Origin: Bifidobacterium pseudocatenulatum DSM 20438 = JCM 1200 = LMG 10505
GTDB lineage: Bacteria; Actinomycetota; Actinomycetes; Actinomycetales; Bifidobacteriaceae
Assembly (NCBI RefSeq): GCF_001025215.1
Contig: NZ_AP012330.1
Location: forward strand, 620,001 to 684,000
Length of the DNA: 64,000 nucleotides
Direction of reading: 5' to 3'
Below are positions 45,383-53,795 of this stretch, piece by piece. Position numbers and translations under genes: made by a program. Position 1 is the first letter of the stretch. Each line of letters opens with the position of its first letter. The notes beneath the pieces were generated by a model. The model saw only the letters and a program-made list of their open reading frames with translations, did no database searches and had not been told where the DNA came from.

Positions 45383-47467
45383 ATGCCAGGAATGATTCTG
45401 AAGGAAGATATCGAAAAAGTTCGCGCCACCGCCGATCTGTACGACATTGTGTCCGCAACGGTTACGCTCAAACCTTCAGGAACTGGCACATACGTGGGGC
45501 TGTGCCCGTTTCATGACGAGAAAACGCCAAGCTTTTCCGTACGTCCGGCGCTCGGTGTGTGGCATTGCTTCGGCTGCGGTCTTGGCGGAGACGTGTTCGG
45601 CTATGTGGAGCATCAGGAGAACGTCGACTTTCGTGATGCCGTCGAGCTTTTGGCCGATCGATACCATATCGAATTGCGTTATGACCAGTCGAACGCCAAG
45701 AAGGAGCATACCGGTTCGAAACGTGCCCGCCTGTTGGAAGCCAACGAGGCCGCGCAGGAGTTTTTCGTCTCGCAGCTGATGACCAAAGACGCGCTCGCCG
45801 CGCGCAAACTGCTTGATGGCCGTAATTTCAGCCAGGCCGATTGCCAACGATTCGGTTGCGGATATGCTCCGCAAGGCTGGGATAATCTGGTGCGGTACTT
45901 GGCAGGCAAGGGCTTCACACAGCAGGAAATGTTGGACGCAGGTTTGGCCCGTCAAGGCCAGCATGGGGTGTATGACTATTTCCGTGGCCGCGTAACATGG
46001 CCGATTCGCGATTCAACCGGACGCACGCTTGGTTTCGGCGCTCGCAAGTTGTATGAGGATGATTCGATTAGCGCGAAATACATTAATACTCCCGACACGC
46101 AGTTGTATCGGAAAAACCAGGTGCTGTATGGCATTGATATGGCGAAGTCGGCGATTGTGAAGAAACGTCAGGCGGTGATCGTCGAAGGGTATACGGATGT
46201 GATGGCCATGCATTTGGCCGGCATTGATACCGCGATCGCGACATGCGGCACCGCGTTCGGTGCCGAGCATGCCAAGATCGTGCGTCGTCTGATCGCCGAC
46301 GATTCGTTGGGTGCGGTACAGCTGGTTGGTCCGTTGAAGGTTGAAGGACAGGCGTTGAGTTCGCGTATCGTGTTCACCTTCGATGGCGATGCGGCCGGTC
46401 AGAAGGCTGCGATTCATGCGTTCGGCTTGGATTCCGCTTTTTCGACGCAGGCGTTCGTTGCTGTGGCCGACGACAATCTCGACCCGTGCGATTTGCGTAT
46501 CAAGCGAGGTAATGAGGCGGTTCGCGCGTTGATCGATCATGCCGAACCACTGTATGATTTCGTGATCAAAACCGCGATCGGGCGTTTCGACACCACTTAT
46601 ACCACTGGGCAGATGGGCGCAGTCAAGGCGGTGGCGCCGTTGATCGCACAGATTCGTGACCGTTCCCTGTTGGATTTGTATTCACGCAAGGCGGTGCGCC
46701 AGATCGGCGTCGACTTGGATATCATGCAGCGTGAAGTGCGTGACGCACGACGCAAACTGCAGGTGCGGGACGAAGATGCGTACGCTCCGAAACGTCGTTT
46801 TGCAGGCAATGCCGGAGCTGCGGTGGAACCGCGTATGGAACAAGGCACGAATCCGTATGCGAATCCTTCCGCGCGGAAGGCGTTGGAACATCGTGATGCG
46901 GCGGAGCAATCCTACTATCGCATTGATGATGCCGTGTTCATTTGCGAACAGCAGTTCATGGCAACCCTGATTCAAGTGCCGCTTGCCGTTGATCCGACAC
47001 TGTTCGCCAGTCTTACGCTGTCGAGCTTCATGACCCCCGTATTCCGCACGTTATTCCAAGCGGTCGCGGCGGCCGGGGGACTGCCGTCTGCTGATACCCC
47101 GCAAGGATTGTGGATGCACAATCTCACCAAAGCGGGTGGTCCGATGTTGGAATCCGTCATCAACGAGCTTGCCGTCATGCCATTGCCGCTTCCTCCGAGC
47201 GATACTGACGCAGAACGTGCGTCGCAACAATCGCAGGAAGGCAACGTGCAATTGCGCAAGCCGACCGATGACGAACGCAGATACGCGTCTGAACTCATCA
47301 TTCGACTGCTTGACACGGGCATCATGCGCAAAATCGGCGCGGACCAGCGTCGCATGGCGCAACTGCCGGACGGTGCCGAGAAAATCGAGCTGCTTGGCCA
47401 GATTACCAAGCTGGAAACGTTGCGCAAGGATCTGCAGACGAGGGTGTTCGGCAATAACGTCGCCTGA
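45383..47467 (+). CDS. dnaG: DNA primase
   Basis: A 694-residue primase that makes RNA primers at the replication fork. The N-terminal zinc finger has ligands Cys41, His44, Cys62 and Cys65 (CPFHDEKTPSF; HCFGCGLGGD). A TOPRIM catalytic core with VIVEGYTDVMAMH near 265 and TFDGDAAGQKAA near 332 follows, then a helical C-terminal region that would bind DnaB. The length is somewhat above the family average. Bifidobacterial neighbours vary, and it is not in an rpsU-rpoD operon here. Confidence 0.96.
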   Translation: MPGMILKEDIEKVRATADLYDIVSATVTLKPSGTGTYVGLCPFHDEKTPSFSVRPALGVWHCFGCGLGGDVFGYVEHQENVDFRDAVELLADRYHIELRYDQSNAKKEHTGSKRARLLEANEAAQEFFVSQLMTKDALAARKLLDGRNFSQADCQRFGCGYAPQGWDNLVRYLAGKGFTQQEMLDAGLARQGQHGVYDYFRGRVTWPIRDSTGRTLGFGARKLYEDDSISAKYINTPDTQLYRKNQVLYGIDMAKSAIVKKRQAVIVEGYTDVMAMHLAGIDTAIATCGTAFGAEHAKIVRRLIADDSLGAVQLVGPLKVEGQALSSRIVFTFDGDAAGQKAAIHAFGLDSAFSTQAFVAVADDNLDPCDLRIKRGNEAVRALIDHAEPLYDFVIKTAIGRFDTTYTTGQMGAVKAVAPLIAQIRDRSLLDLYSRKAVRQIGVDLDIMQREVRDARRKLQVRDEDAYAPKRRFAGNAGAAVEPRMEQGTNPYANPSARKALEHRDAAEQSYYRIDDAVFICEQQFMATLIQVPLAVDPTLFASLTLSSFMTPVFRTLFQAVAAAGGLPSADTPQGLWMHNLTKAGGPMLESVINELAVMPLPLPPSDTDAERASQQSQEGNVQLRKPTDDERRYASELIIRLLDTGIMRKIGADQRRMAQLPDGAEKIELLGQITKLETLRKDLQTRVFGNNVA

Positions 47468-47827
47468 ATATTTGGTGTGCCGGAGCGTCAACCCCCGAAC
47501 GTCTTTGTCGTTCACCTGAATTTGCCACATGCCTGAGTGCGGTATGAACAGCCGGCGAACGTGTGGTGAACGCAGGAAGAATACTTAACGAATTCTTGGC
47601 TGGTGCACGGTATCCTTCGGCGTGTTTTGCAATTGCAAAACAGTTTTGCCGGTTTGCAAAGTCAGGGAACAGTAAGGCGTAGTGGCTGAAAAACGTTGGA
47701 ATGGTCGGAAAAATAGTATGCCAAGGGTATGTGGTACGCGATTTTTCGGGTAAAGTGAATACGGCGTTTCTTGAGTAAATCGCCCGGGGCTGCAAACGGT
47801 TTGCAAACTGGATTCACGGAGGAATGA
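47468..47827 (+). promoter_or_regulatory. Intergenic region with repeated GTTTGCAA-type palindromes
   Basis: These 360 bases contain no convincing gene. They carry an 18-bp perfect palindrome GTTTTGCAATTGCAAAAC (47624-47641), a related GTTTTGCCGGTTTGCAAA (47643-47660) and TGCAAACGGTTTGCA (47791-47805), the last only 20 bases before the start codon. Such sites suggest one or more regulators (LacI/GntR-like spacing) acting on the transporter gene downstream. The regulator is not in the window. Confidence 0.5.
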
Positions 47828-49019
47828 ATGCGACGATTGGTCGTCAAAATCCTGAAAAACGAGACCATTCTCGTAGTTGCTTCCATACTTGCTCTTATTT
47901 CATGCTTTATCGTGCCTCCTGACAAGGAGTATGCCGGATATATTCATGCCAGCACCATTTCGCAGCTGATCTGCCTGATGCTGGTGGTGTGCGGTTTCCA
48001 GCGCATCGGTGTGTTCCGCATCATCGGTTCGCGGTTGCTGCATCATGTGAGCACCGCCCGCGGATTGGTGATCACGCTGATTTCGCTCACCTATTTTTCC
48101 GGCATGCTGATTACCAATGATGTGGCGCTGGTCACGTTCATTCCATTCGCGATCGCGGTGCTCACCATGGCTCACATGGAGGAGCATGCGGTGCTGGTCG
48201 GCACGTTGATGACCGTCGGTGCGAACGTGGGCAGTATGTTGACGCCGATCGGCAATGCGCACAACCTGTATTTGAAAGCGTTGACGGGCATGCCGTCCGC
48301 TGAAATGATCGGCATTATGGCACCGTATTCCGTTGCTGCGGCGGTATTGCTGGTGGTCATCGTCTGTGTGGTGTTCGGTAAGAAACCTGTTTCCGAATTT
48401 TCCTCTATCGACGGCAGCGGCATCGAACAGAATGTGCTCGCTCCGAATTCCGATCAGCCGCAGCCGGATGAGATTCGTGTGACCGGCTACGGCGCAGGTT
48501 ACGGTGGTTGGCGCACGATCGTATATTGCGCGCTGTTCATCGTGTGTTTGCTGGCTGTGAGCGATTTCATTCCGCTATGGGCCATGTGCGTGATCGTGGT
48601 GGTGGCGTTCCTGTTCTGCGATCGCCGCGTGTTCCGCAATATCGACTGGGGATTGCCGCTCACGTTCTGCATGTTCTTCATTTTCATCGGCAATATGAAA
48701 CGCGTGCCGGAATTCTACGAGCTGGCCGCCTCCTTGGTGGGGGCGCATCCGCTGGAAGTGTCCGTGGTGTCCAGCCAGTTCATCTCCAACGTGCCGACCA
48801 CGTTGCTGCTGTCGGGCTTCTGCGATCAATGGCGTGCGCTGATCATCGGCACCAACCTTGGTGGCATGGGTACGCTGATCGCATCCATGGCGTCGCTGAT
48901 CGGCTACAAGAACGTCACGCGCCTACCCGGACAAGAAAGGCTGTTATCTGGCCGTCTACACCGCGGTGAACGTGCTGTTCGTCATCGTGCTCGTCGGCCT
49001 GAGCTGGATTATCGAGTAG
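47828..49019 (+). pseudogene. SLC13/ArsB-type ion transporter with a C-terminal frameshift
   Basis: A polytopic protein of the ion-transporter superfamily (citrate/arsenite/NhaD-like). Residues 1-365 read well, with ITNDVALVTFIPFAIAVL near 97, the motif VGANVGSMLTPIGNAHN near 137 and the C-terminal repeat SQFISNVPTTLLLSGF/NLGGMGTLIASMASLIGYK. Within 48915-48926 the frame breaks. The expected continuation AYPDKKGCYLAVYTAVNVL...SWIIE is present in the +1 frame and stops at 49019. The shifted frame runs to 49144 as an Arg-rich tail. The last helix is lost unless this is a sequencing error. The substrate is unknown. Confidence 0.75.
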
Positions 49020-49020
49020 C

Positions 49021-49072
49021 GTTTGGCCGTCGACCGGTTTCCCTGACCGCTAATCTCAAGGTCGCCGGTTCG
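49021..49072 (+). pseudogene. Relic of a tRNA-Arg gene
   Basis: Bases 49050-49072 are identical to 50286-50308, the anticodon-arm to T-loop part of the tRNA-Arg at 50251 (23 bases). With two mismatches the match extends left to 49044, and GTTTGGCC (49021-49028) matches 50247-50254 at the tRNA 5' end. The remainder of the 5' half is degenerate and about 10 bases shorter, and the acceptor 3' strand is missing. It is either a decayed tandem tRNA copy or an attachment-site remnant. Confidence 0.65.
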
Positions 49073-49093
49073 CACCTTTTGCTGGGATTGCAT

Positions 49094-49128
49094 GAAAACC
49101 CTTGGAATCATTGGATTTCAAGGGTTTA
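49094..49128 (+). terminator. Hairpin downstream of the tRNA relic
   Basis: AAACCCTTGGAATC pairs with GATTTCAAGGGTTT (one G-T pair) around a 4-6-base loop. Probably the terminator of the transporter gene. Confidence 0.75.
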
Positions 49129-49207
49129 TTGTTACGTCGGCTGATGGTCTGGTGCTGTGATAATCTGTGCCGGGAAGCGTGTGCCGAGAAACGTAGGAAG
49201 GCTGAAC

Positions 49208-50197
49208 ATGCTGCAAGGATTGCTGGGAATTTTCTCCGGACTGATCACGCCGGTGCAGACCGCGGTGAACACGCGGCTCGGCCGTTCCATCGGCTCGCCG
49301 TTGCGCGCCTCGCTGGTGTCGTTCAGCGTCGGCCTCATTGCGATGCTGACTTTGACGCTGCTGCTTGGCCCGTATCCGCTGATTCCCGCCACCGCGGCGA
49401 ACGGCCCATGGTGGATGTGGTTCGCGGGCGTGTTCGGTGTCACTTTCCTGACCGGCAATGTGCTGCTGCTGCCGAAACTGGGCAGTCTCAAAACCGTGAT
49501 CATGCCAGTCACCGGGCAGATCGTCATGGGCCTGCTGATCGACGCTTTCGGCTGGTTCGGCACTACCGCGCAGCCGATTTCCCCGCTGCGTATCGCAGGC
49601 GCGGCGATCACGCTGGTCGGCTTCCTGCTTGCCGTCGCCGGACCGAATCTGCGATTGAGGCCTGCCATCGATCGCCCGGCTGGCGGTTCGGAAAATTCCG
49701 GCGATTCCGAAAAATCCGAAACTGACGGAAAAGCCGTACATGTGCCAGGTTCCGCGACTGTGCTGTGGAGTTGCGCAGGCATCGCGTTCGGCATGTGTTC
49801 GGCCGTGCAGACGGCGTTGTTGGGCAAGCTGGGCGTCGCGTTGGGATCGCCGGTGAAGGCATCGCTCGCCTCGTTCGTGGTCGGTCTGATCTCGCTTGCG
49901 ATCGTCGTCGCATTCGTCGACCGCACCTACAGCCTCGGCGACGCGCTGAAGAAAGGCAATCCGTGGTGGATGTGGGTAGGCGGATTGCTGGGTGCGATGC
50001 TGGTGATGTGCAACGCGTACCTGTCCGCGCATATCGGCACCGGCATGACGGTGATGCTGGTATTGCTCGGTCAGGTCGGCGGAGGATTGCTGGTCGACCG
50101 TTTCGGCCTGCTTGGCGTGCCACGCAAGCCCGTGGCCGGCATCCAATACGTCGGCGTGCTCGTAGCCATCGTCGGCATTGTGCTCAAGGCGATGTGA
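49208..50197 (+). CDS. YdcZ-type (DUF606) DMT-superfamily transporter, two repeats
   Basis: A 329-residue membrane protein of about 10 helices. Two homologous halves each open with a GLITPVQTAVNTRLG or MCSAVQTALLGKLG motif, then SPLRASLVSF/SPVKASLASF and WWMWFAG/WWMWVGG. The halves are separated by a hydrophilic linker (about 165-185). This tandem arrangement of YdcZ domains is known in several bacteria. The substrate is unknown. ATG 49208 follows AGGAAGG. Confidence 0.85.
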   Translation: MLQGLLGIFSGLITPVQTAVNTRLGRSIGSPLRASLVSFSVGLIAMLTLTLLLGPYPLIPATAANGPWWMWFAGVFGVTFLTGNVLLLPKLGSLKTVIMPVTGQIVMGLLIDAFGWFGTTAQPISPLRIAGAAITLVGFLLAVAGPNLRLRPAIDRPAGGSENSGDSEKSETDGKAVHVPGSATVLWSCAGIAFGMCSAVQTALLGKLGVALGSPVKASLASFVVGLISLAIVVAFVDRTYSLGDALKKGNPWWMWVGGLLGAMLVMCNAYLSAHIGTGMTVMLVLLGQVGGGLLVDRFGLLGVPRKPVAGIQYVGVLVAIVGIVLKAM

Positions 50198-50210
50198 TTG
50201 CCGTGTCGAG

Positions 50211-50239
50211 TTGGCAACCGTGTGCGAACTGACTATACT
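50211..50239 (+). promoter_or_regulatory. Promoter of tRNA-Arg
   Basis: TTGGCA (50211-50216) and TATACT (50234-50239) with an exact 17-base spacer, 11 bases before the mature tRNA 5' end. Confidence 0.75.
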
Positions 50240-50250
50240 GTGTTTAGTTT

Positions 50251-50327
50251 GGCCCTGTAGCTCAGCTGGATAGAGCATGTGACTTCTAATCTCAAGGTCG
50301 CCGGTTCGAGCCCGGCCGGGGTCACCA
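50251..50327 (+). tRNA. tRNA-Arg (TCT)
   Basis: A full cloverleaf: acceptor GGCCCTG/CGGGGTC with wobble pairs, D arm GCTC/GAGC, anticodon loop CTTCTAA with anticodon TCT, T arm GCCGG-TTCGAGC-CCGGC, and an encoded CCA. One T-T mismatch sits in the anticodon stem. It reads AGA codons, which are rare in this organism. A partial copy lies 1.24 kb upstream. Confidence 0.93.
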
Positions 50328-50329
50328 TC

Positions 50330-50365
50330 AAGCCCTCGCGTCGTTTCATGCGGTGCGGGGGCTTT
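50330..50365 (+). terminator. Terminator after tRNA-Arg
   Basis: AAGCCCTCGC pairs with GCGGGGGCTT and is followed by TTC. Confidence 0.75.
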
Positions 50366-50413
50366 CCTGTCCATTGAACGGCAAGCCATTGGCTTGCGAA
50401 GATAGGGGAGACC

Positions 50414-52402
50414 ATGAAGCGAATCGTCGCGGGCATTCTGGCGCATGTGGACGCGGGCAAGACCACGTTGTCGGAGGCGCTGCTGTACGCTACCGGCCAA
50501 GTACGCAAACTCGGCCGCGTCGACCACGGCGACGCCTTCCTCGACACGGACGCCATGGAACGGCAGCGCGGCATCACCATCTTCACCGAGCCGGCCGTCA
50601 TCGCCACGCCCGACCTCACCATCACCCTGCTCGACACTCCTGGACACGTCGACTTCTCCGCCGAAACGGAACGTACGCTCGCCGTGCTCGACTACGCCAT
50701 CCTCGTCATCTCCGGCGCGGACGGCATCCAAGGCCATACCGAAACGCTGTGGCGACTGCTCAATCGCTATCAGGTGCCCACATTCGTCTTCGTCAACAAA
50801 ATGGACTCGCCCGGCGCCGACAAAACGCAACTGCTCGCCCAACTCAAGAAACGCTTCTCGGACGGCTGCGTCGACTTCACCGAGCCGATTGACGGCGAAC
50901 GCATGGAGGAGATCGCCATGCAAAACGAAACGGCCATGGACGCGTATCTCGACACCGAAACCGTGCCGGACGAAACCATTCGCGCCATGATCGCCCGCCG
51001 TGAGCTGTTCCCCTGTTATTTCGGATCAGCGCTGAAAATGGACGGTATAGAACAGTTCGTCGCAGGTTTCGAACGGTTCGCGCAAGAGCCGCAATACAAT
51101 GGCGAATTCGGCGCACGCATATATAAGGTGTCTCATGACGCGCAAGGCAACCGTCTGACCTGGCTCAAGGTGACCGGCGGCGAACTGAAGGCCAAGATGA
51201 TGCTAAGCGGCACCGCGCACGCCGGCGACGCGGATGTGGTTGCCGAAGACGGCCAATGGCATGAGAAAGCCGACCAGGTGCGCGTCTATTCCGGCGCGAA
51301 ATCCACCACCGTCGACACGGTCCCCGCAGGCACCATCTGCGCCGTCACGGGTCTGACGCAGACATTCCCCGGCGAAGGCCTCGGCATGGAGCGGGACGCC
51401 GGCAGTCCGGTCCTCCAGCCGGTGCTCACGTACACGCTGGAACCGGGGGAGTGCGACATTCACAAATGTCTCGTCGCCCTACGCGAACTGGAGGACGAGG
51501 ATCCGCTGCTGCACGTCGTCTGGCAGTCTCGCCTAGAGGAAGTGCACCTGCAGTTGATGGGCGCGGTGCAGCTGGAGATCATCCAGCAGATCATGCACGA
51601 CCGTTTCGGCCTGGACGTCACGTTCGGACCGGGCAGCATCCTGTACAAGGAGACGATCGCCGCGCCGGTCGAAGGCATCGGCCATTTCGAGCCGTTGCGT
51701 CACTACGCCGAAACGCATGTGCTGCTCGAACCGCTGCCGCAGGGCTCGGGCATGGCATACGCCACCGTGTGCAGCGAGGACGTGCTCGACCGCAACTGGC
51801 AGCGCCTCATCATGCAGCATTTCCAGGAACGCGAGCATCTGGGCGTGCTCACCGGCTCGCCGATCACCGATATGAGAATCACGCTGCTGACGGGCCGTGC
51901 GCATCTGAAGCACACGGAAGGCGGCGATTTCCGCCAAGCCACCTACCGCGCGATACGCCAGGGCCTGATGGAAGCGAAGAAGAAGGGCGATTGCCGTCTG
52001 CTTGAACCTTGGTACGGCTTCCGTCTGGAAGTGCCGCAGGACATGGTCGGACATGCGATGGCCGACATCCAGCGCATGTCGGGCACGTTCGACACGCCTA
52101 CCGGCGACGGCGAATATATGGTGTTGAACGGCACGGCGCCGGTATCCGAAATGCGTGACTATGCGATGGACGTGAACGCGTACACGCACGGCCGTGGCCA
52201 TTTAAGCTGCGTGTTCGCCGGCTACCAGCCGTGCCACAATGCCGACGAGGTGATCGAGAACATGGCTTACGATCCGGAATCCGACCTGGAGAACACGCCG
52301 GATTCGGTGTTCTGCGCGCATGGCGCCGGCTATCCGGTCAAATGGTACAAGGTCCCCGAATTCATGCACCTCGACTACGCCTGGCACGGCGAAGAGGCGT
52401 AA
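50414..52402 (+). CDS. TetM/EF-G-like ribosomal translation GTPase
   Basis: A 662-residue protein related to EF-G and to tetracycline ribosomal protection proteins. The G domain has G1 AHVDAGKTT (10-18), the G2 segment QRGITIF, G3 DTPGHVDF and G4 NKMD. EF-G-like domains II-V follow. It diverges clearly from mobile TetW/TetM (for example GRVDHGDAFLDTDAMERQRG), uses host-like codons and shows no mobile-element context. It is more likely an intrinsic ribosome-associated factor than a transferable resistance gene. Protection against tetracycline is not established by sequence. Confidence 0.82.
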   Translation: MKRIVAGILAHVDAGKTTLSEALLYATGQVRKLGRVDHGDAFLDTDAMERQRGITIFTEPAVIATPDLTITLLDTPGHVDFSAETERTLAVLDYAILVISGADGIQGHTETLWRLLNRYQVPTFVFVNKMDSPGADKTQLLAQLKKRFSDGCVDFTEPIDGERMEEIAMQNETAMDAYLDTETVPDETIRAMIARRELFPCYFGSALKMDGIEQFVAGFERFAQEPQYNGEFGARIYKVSHDAQGNRLTWLKVTGGELKAKMMLSGTAHAGDADVVAEDGQWHEKADQVRVYSGAKSTTVDTVPAGTICAVTGLTQTFPGEGLGMERDAGSPVLQPVLTYTLEPGECDIHKCLVALRELEDEDPLLHVVWQSRLEEVHLQLMGAVQLEIIQQIMHDRFGLDVTFGPGSILYKETIAAPVEGIGHFEPLRHYAETHVLLEPLPQGSGMAYATVCSEDVLDRNWQRLIMQHFQEREHLGVLTGSPITDMRITLLTGRAHLKHTEGGDFRQATYRAIRQGLMEAKKKGDCRLLEPWYGFRLEVPQDMVGHAMADIQRMSGTFDTPTGDGEYMVLNGTAPVSEMRDYAMDVNAYTHGRGHLSCVFAGYQPCHNADEVIENMAYDPESDLENTPDSVFCAHGAGYPVKWYKVPEFMHLDYAWHGEEA

Positions 52403-52416
52403 AACATGTAGATAGG

Positions 52417-52464
52417 CTGCCGACGCCGGACTGTGCAAAGTTCCGCGTGTCGGCAGTTTTTTTT
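52417..52464 (+). terminator. Terminator after the TetM-like gene
   Basis: CTGCCGACGCCGGA pairs with TCCGCGTGTCGGCAG with small mismatches and is followed by a long T run. Confidence 0.9.
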
Positions 52465-52501
52465 TATATAAAAAACGCGAGTGGAGTAGATGTGTGAGAA
52501 A

Positions 52502-52528
52502 AAGAAAACCCCACACGAGGTGGGGCTT
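52502..52528 (-). terminator. Terminator of the tRNA cluster
   Basis: On the minus strand AGCCCCAC pairs with GTGGGGTT and a T-rich run (TTTTCTTTTTC) follows. It lies just after tRNA-Gly. Confidence 0.85.
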
Positions 52529-52530
52529 GG

Positions 52531-52606
52531 TGGAGCGGACAACGGGACTCGAACCCGCGGTCTCAACCTTGGCAAGGTTGCGCTTTACCAACTAAGCTAT
52601 GTCCGC
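52531..52606 (-). tRNA. tRNA-Gly (GCC)
   Basis: Minus-strand cloverleaf: acceptor GCGGACA/TGTCCGC, anticodon stem AACCT/AGGTT with loop TTGCCAA (anticodon GCC), T loop TTCGAGT, and encoded CCA. Confidence 0.95.
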
Positions 52607-52639
52607 AAAGAACTTCCGCCGTGAGAAGCGGAAATTCAG

Positions 52640-52712
52640 TGGGTGATATAGGAATCGAACCTATGACCCCTTCCGTGTGAAGGAAGTGCGCTAGCCGCTG
52701 CGCCAATCACCC
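52640..52712 (-). tRNA. tRNA-Val (CAC)
   Basis: Minus-strand cloverleaf: acceptor GGGTGAT/ATCACCC, anticodon stem CTTCC/GGAAG with loop TTCACAC (anticodon CAC), and T loop TTCGATT. No CCA is encoded, in contrast to the neighbouring tRNA-Gly. Confidence 0.94.
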
Positions 52713-52757
52713 GTGGGATAATTCCACCGGTTTCCCGGCTTCGTTACCCGCTTCGCG

Positions 52758-52829
52758 TGGGCGATACAAGATTCGAACTTGTGACCCCTTCCGTGTCAGG
52801 GAAGTGCGCTACCTCTGCGCCAACCGCCC
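52758..52829 (-). tRNA. tRNA-Val (GAC)
   Basis: Minus-strand cloverleaf: acceptor GGGCGGT/ATCGCCC with one G-T pair, anticodon stem CTTCC/GGAAG with loop CTGACAC (anticodon GAC), and T loop TTCGAAT. No CCA encoded. First gene of a three-tRNA unit. Confidence 0.94.
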
Positions 52830-52841
52830 GAAGCGAGTGCT

Positions 52842-52870
52842 AACTTACGTGGATTCTCGGCGGAATGCAA
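52842..52870 (-). promoter_or_regulatory. Promoter of the Val-Val-Gly tRNA cluster
   Basis: On the minus strand TTGCAT (52865-52870) and TAAGTT (52842-52847) have an exact 17-base spacer. The -10 ends 12 bases before the first tRNA. Confidence 0.6.
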
Positions 52871-52913
52871 ATCGTCGGCGTGTCGCGATGGTGTTGCGAG
52901 GGGTGACTCGCCG

Positions 52914-53522
52914 TCAATTAGCGATCGAAACCATTGGAATTTCCATGGTTTTTGCGTCTGGATCGGACTTGACGAACGATTCTTCAGAAGGGGATTGCGT
53001 CAACGGCAAGCGCATCTGATGCCATGCCACATTGCCGTGCGTCGAAGCAGACATGCCTTCGTCCACGAATCCCAGGCGGGCGTAAAATCCGACAAGACGT
53101 TCCTTACAAGTCAGCACAATGCCTTTGCGTCCGGCAATCGTCGAATCAAGGATCACACGACGCAGCAGATAGCTGGCGCAACCGCGATGCTGGTAGACGG
53201 GAGCCACGTCCACGCCGAAAATCATCTGCCAATCACCCTGCTCGTCATGCATGGAAACATCCTCATACATGACGTCGGCCAAGTCCTTTTCGTTGGTCGT
53301 CATACCGTTGACGAAACCAACCAATGTGCCGTCTTCCACAGAAGCTGGGAAGCAGGCATCGTCATCGGCATCAGTGTTGATCAAAAGCCAGAAATGTTCC
53401 GGATATGTGGCGACGCGTGCAGTCAGGCTCTCGTTCGTTGCGGCCTCCGCAGGTGGGAAACAGGCAGCCTCCACAGCCTCAATCGCGTCCAAATCCTCCA
53501 TCGTTGCATGTCGAATGAGCAT
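52914..53522 (-). CDS. GNAT-family acetyltransferase
   Basis: About 202 residues. IRHATMEDLDAIEAVEAACFPPAEAA at the N terminus, the acetyl-CoA loop region DVAPVYQHRGCASYLLRRVI near 108 and LVGFYARLGFVDEG near 145 identify a GNAT enzyme. The ATG at 53522 is preferred because GAGAGAG is 7 bases away. The ATG at 53528 would be only one base away. The substrate is unknown. Confidence 0.85.
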   Translation of the reverse strand: MLIRHATMEDLDAIEAVEAACFPPAEAATNESLTARVATYPEHFWLLINTDADDDACFPASVEDGTLVGFVNGMTTNEKDLADVMYEDVSMHDEQGDWQMIFGVDVAPVYQHRGCASYLLRRVILDSTIAGRKGIVLTCKERLVGFYARLGFVDEGMSASTHGNVAWHQMRLPLTQSPSEESFVKSDPDAKTMEIPMVSIAN

Positions 53523-53795
53523 GTGCATACTCTCTCGCAAGGTATACCCAATCTTCACATTTCAATATGGGCGAACAGTGGAAACGCCAGCGTGCAATAC
53601 TGTGAAAGGATCACCGGACGTATTGTCGGAAGCTGATAAACGCTTATATGAAAAACCGATAACGACGTGGCCTGTTCCGCGATTGTTGCGCGGTACGATG
53701 GGGCGCATCCACGGCGAAAGCCTGGAAAAGCCTGAAAAGGTTCCGAGGGATCCGTAGAGCATTCGAAAACCTAAAGAGAAAGATGGGAGGCGCGT

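Noticed and set aside
49118..50923. A 601-codon minus-strand frame across the YdcZ-type gene and tRNA-Arg
   Set aside because: It runs through a tRNA gene and opposite two good genes. Composition is that of a shadow.
50414..52402. Acquired tetracycline resistance gene
   Set aside because: The sequence diverges from TetW/TetM and has no mobile context, so only a family relation is claimed.
53559..53795. Leader peptide before the CjaA-like operon
   Set aside because: Short frames there (for example starting MGEQWK or MGRIHG) contain no Cys, and no hairpin pair is evident.
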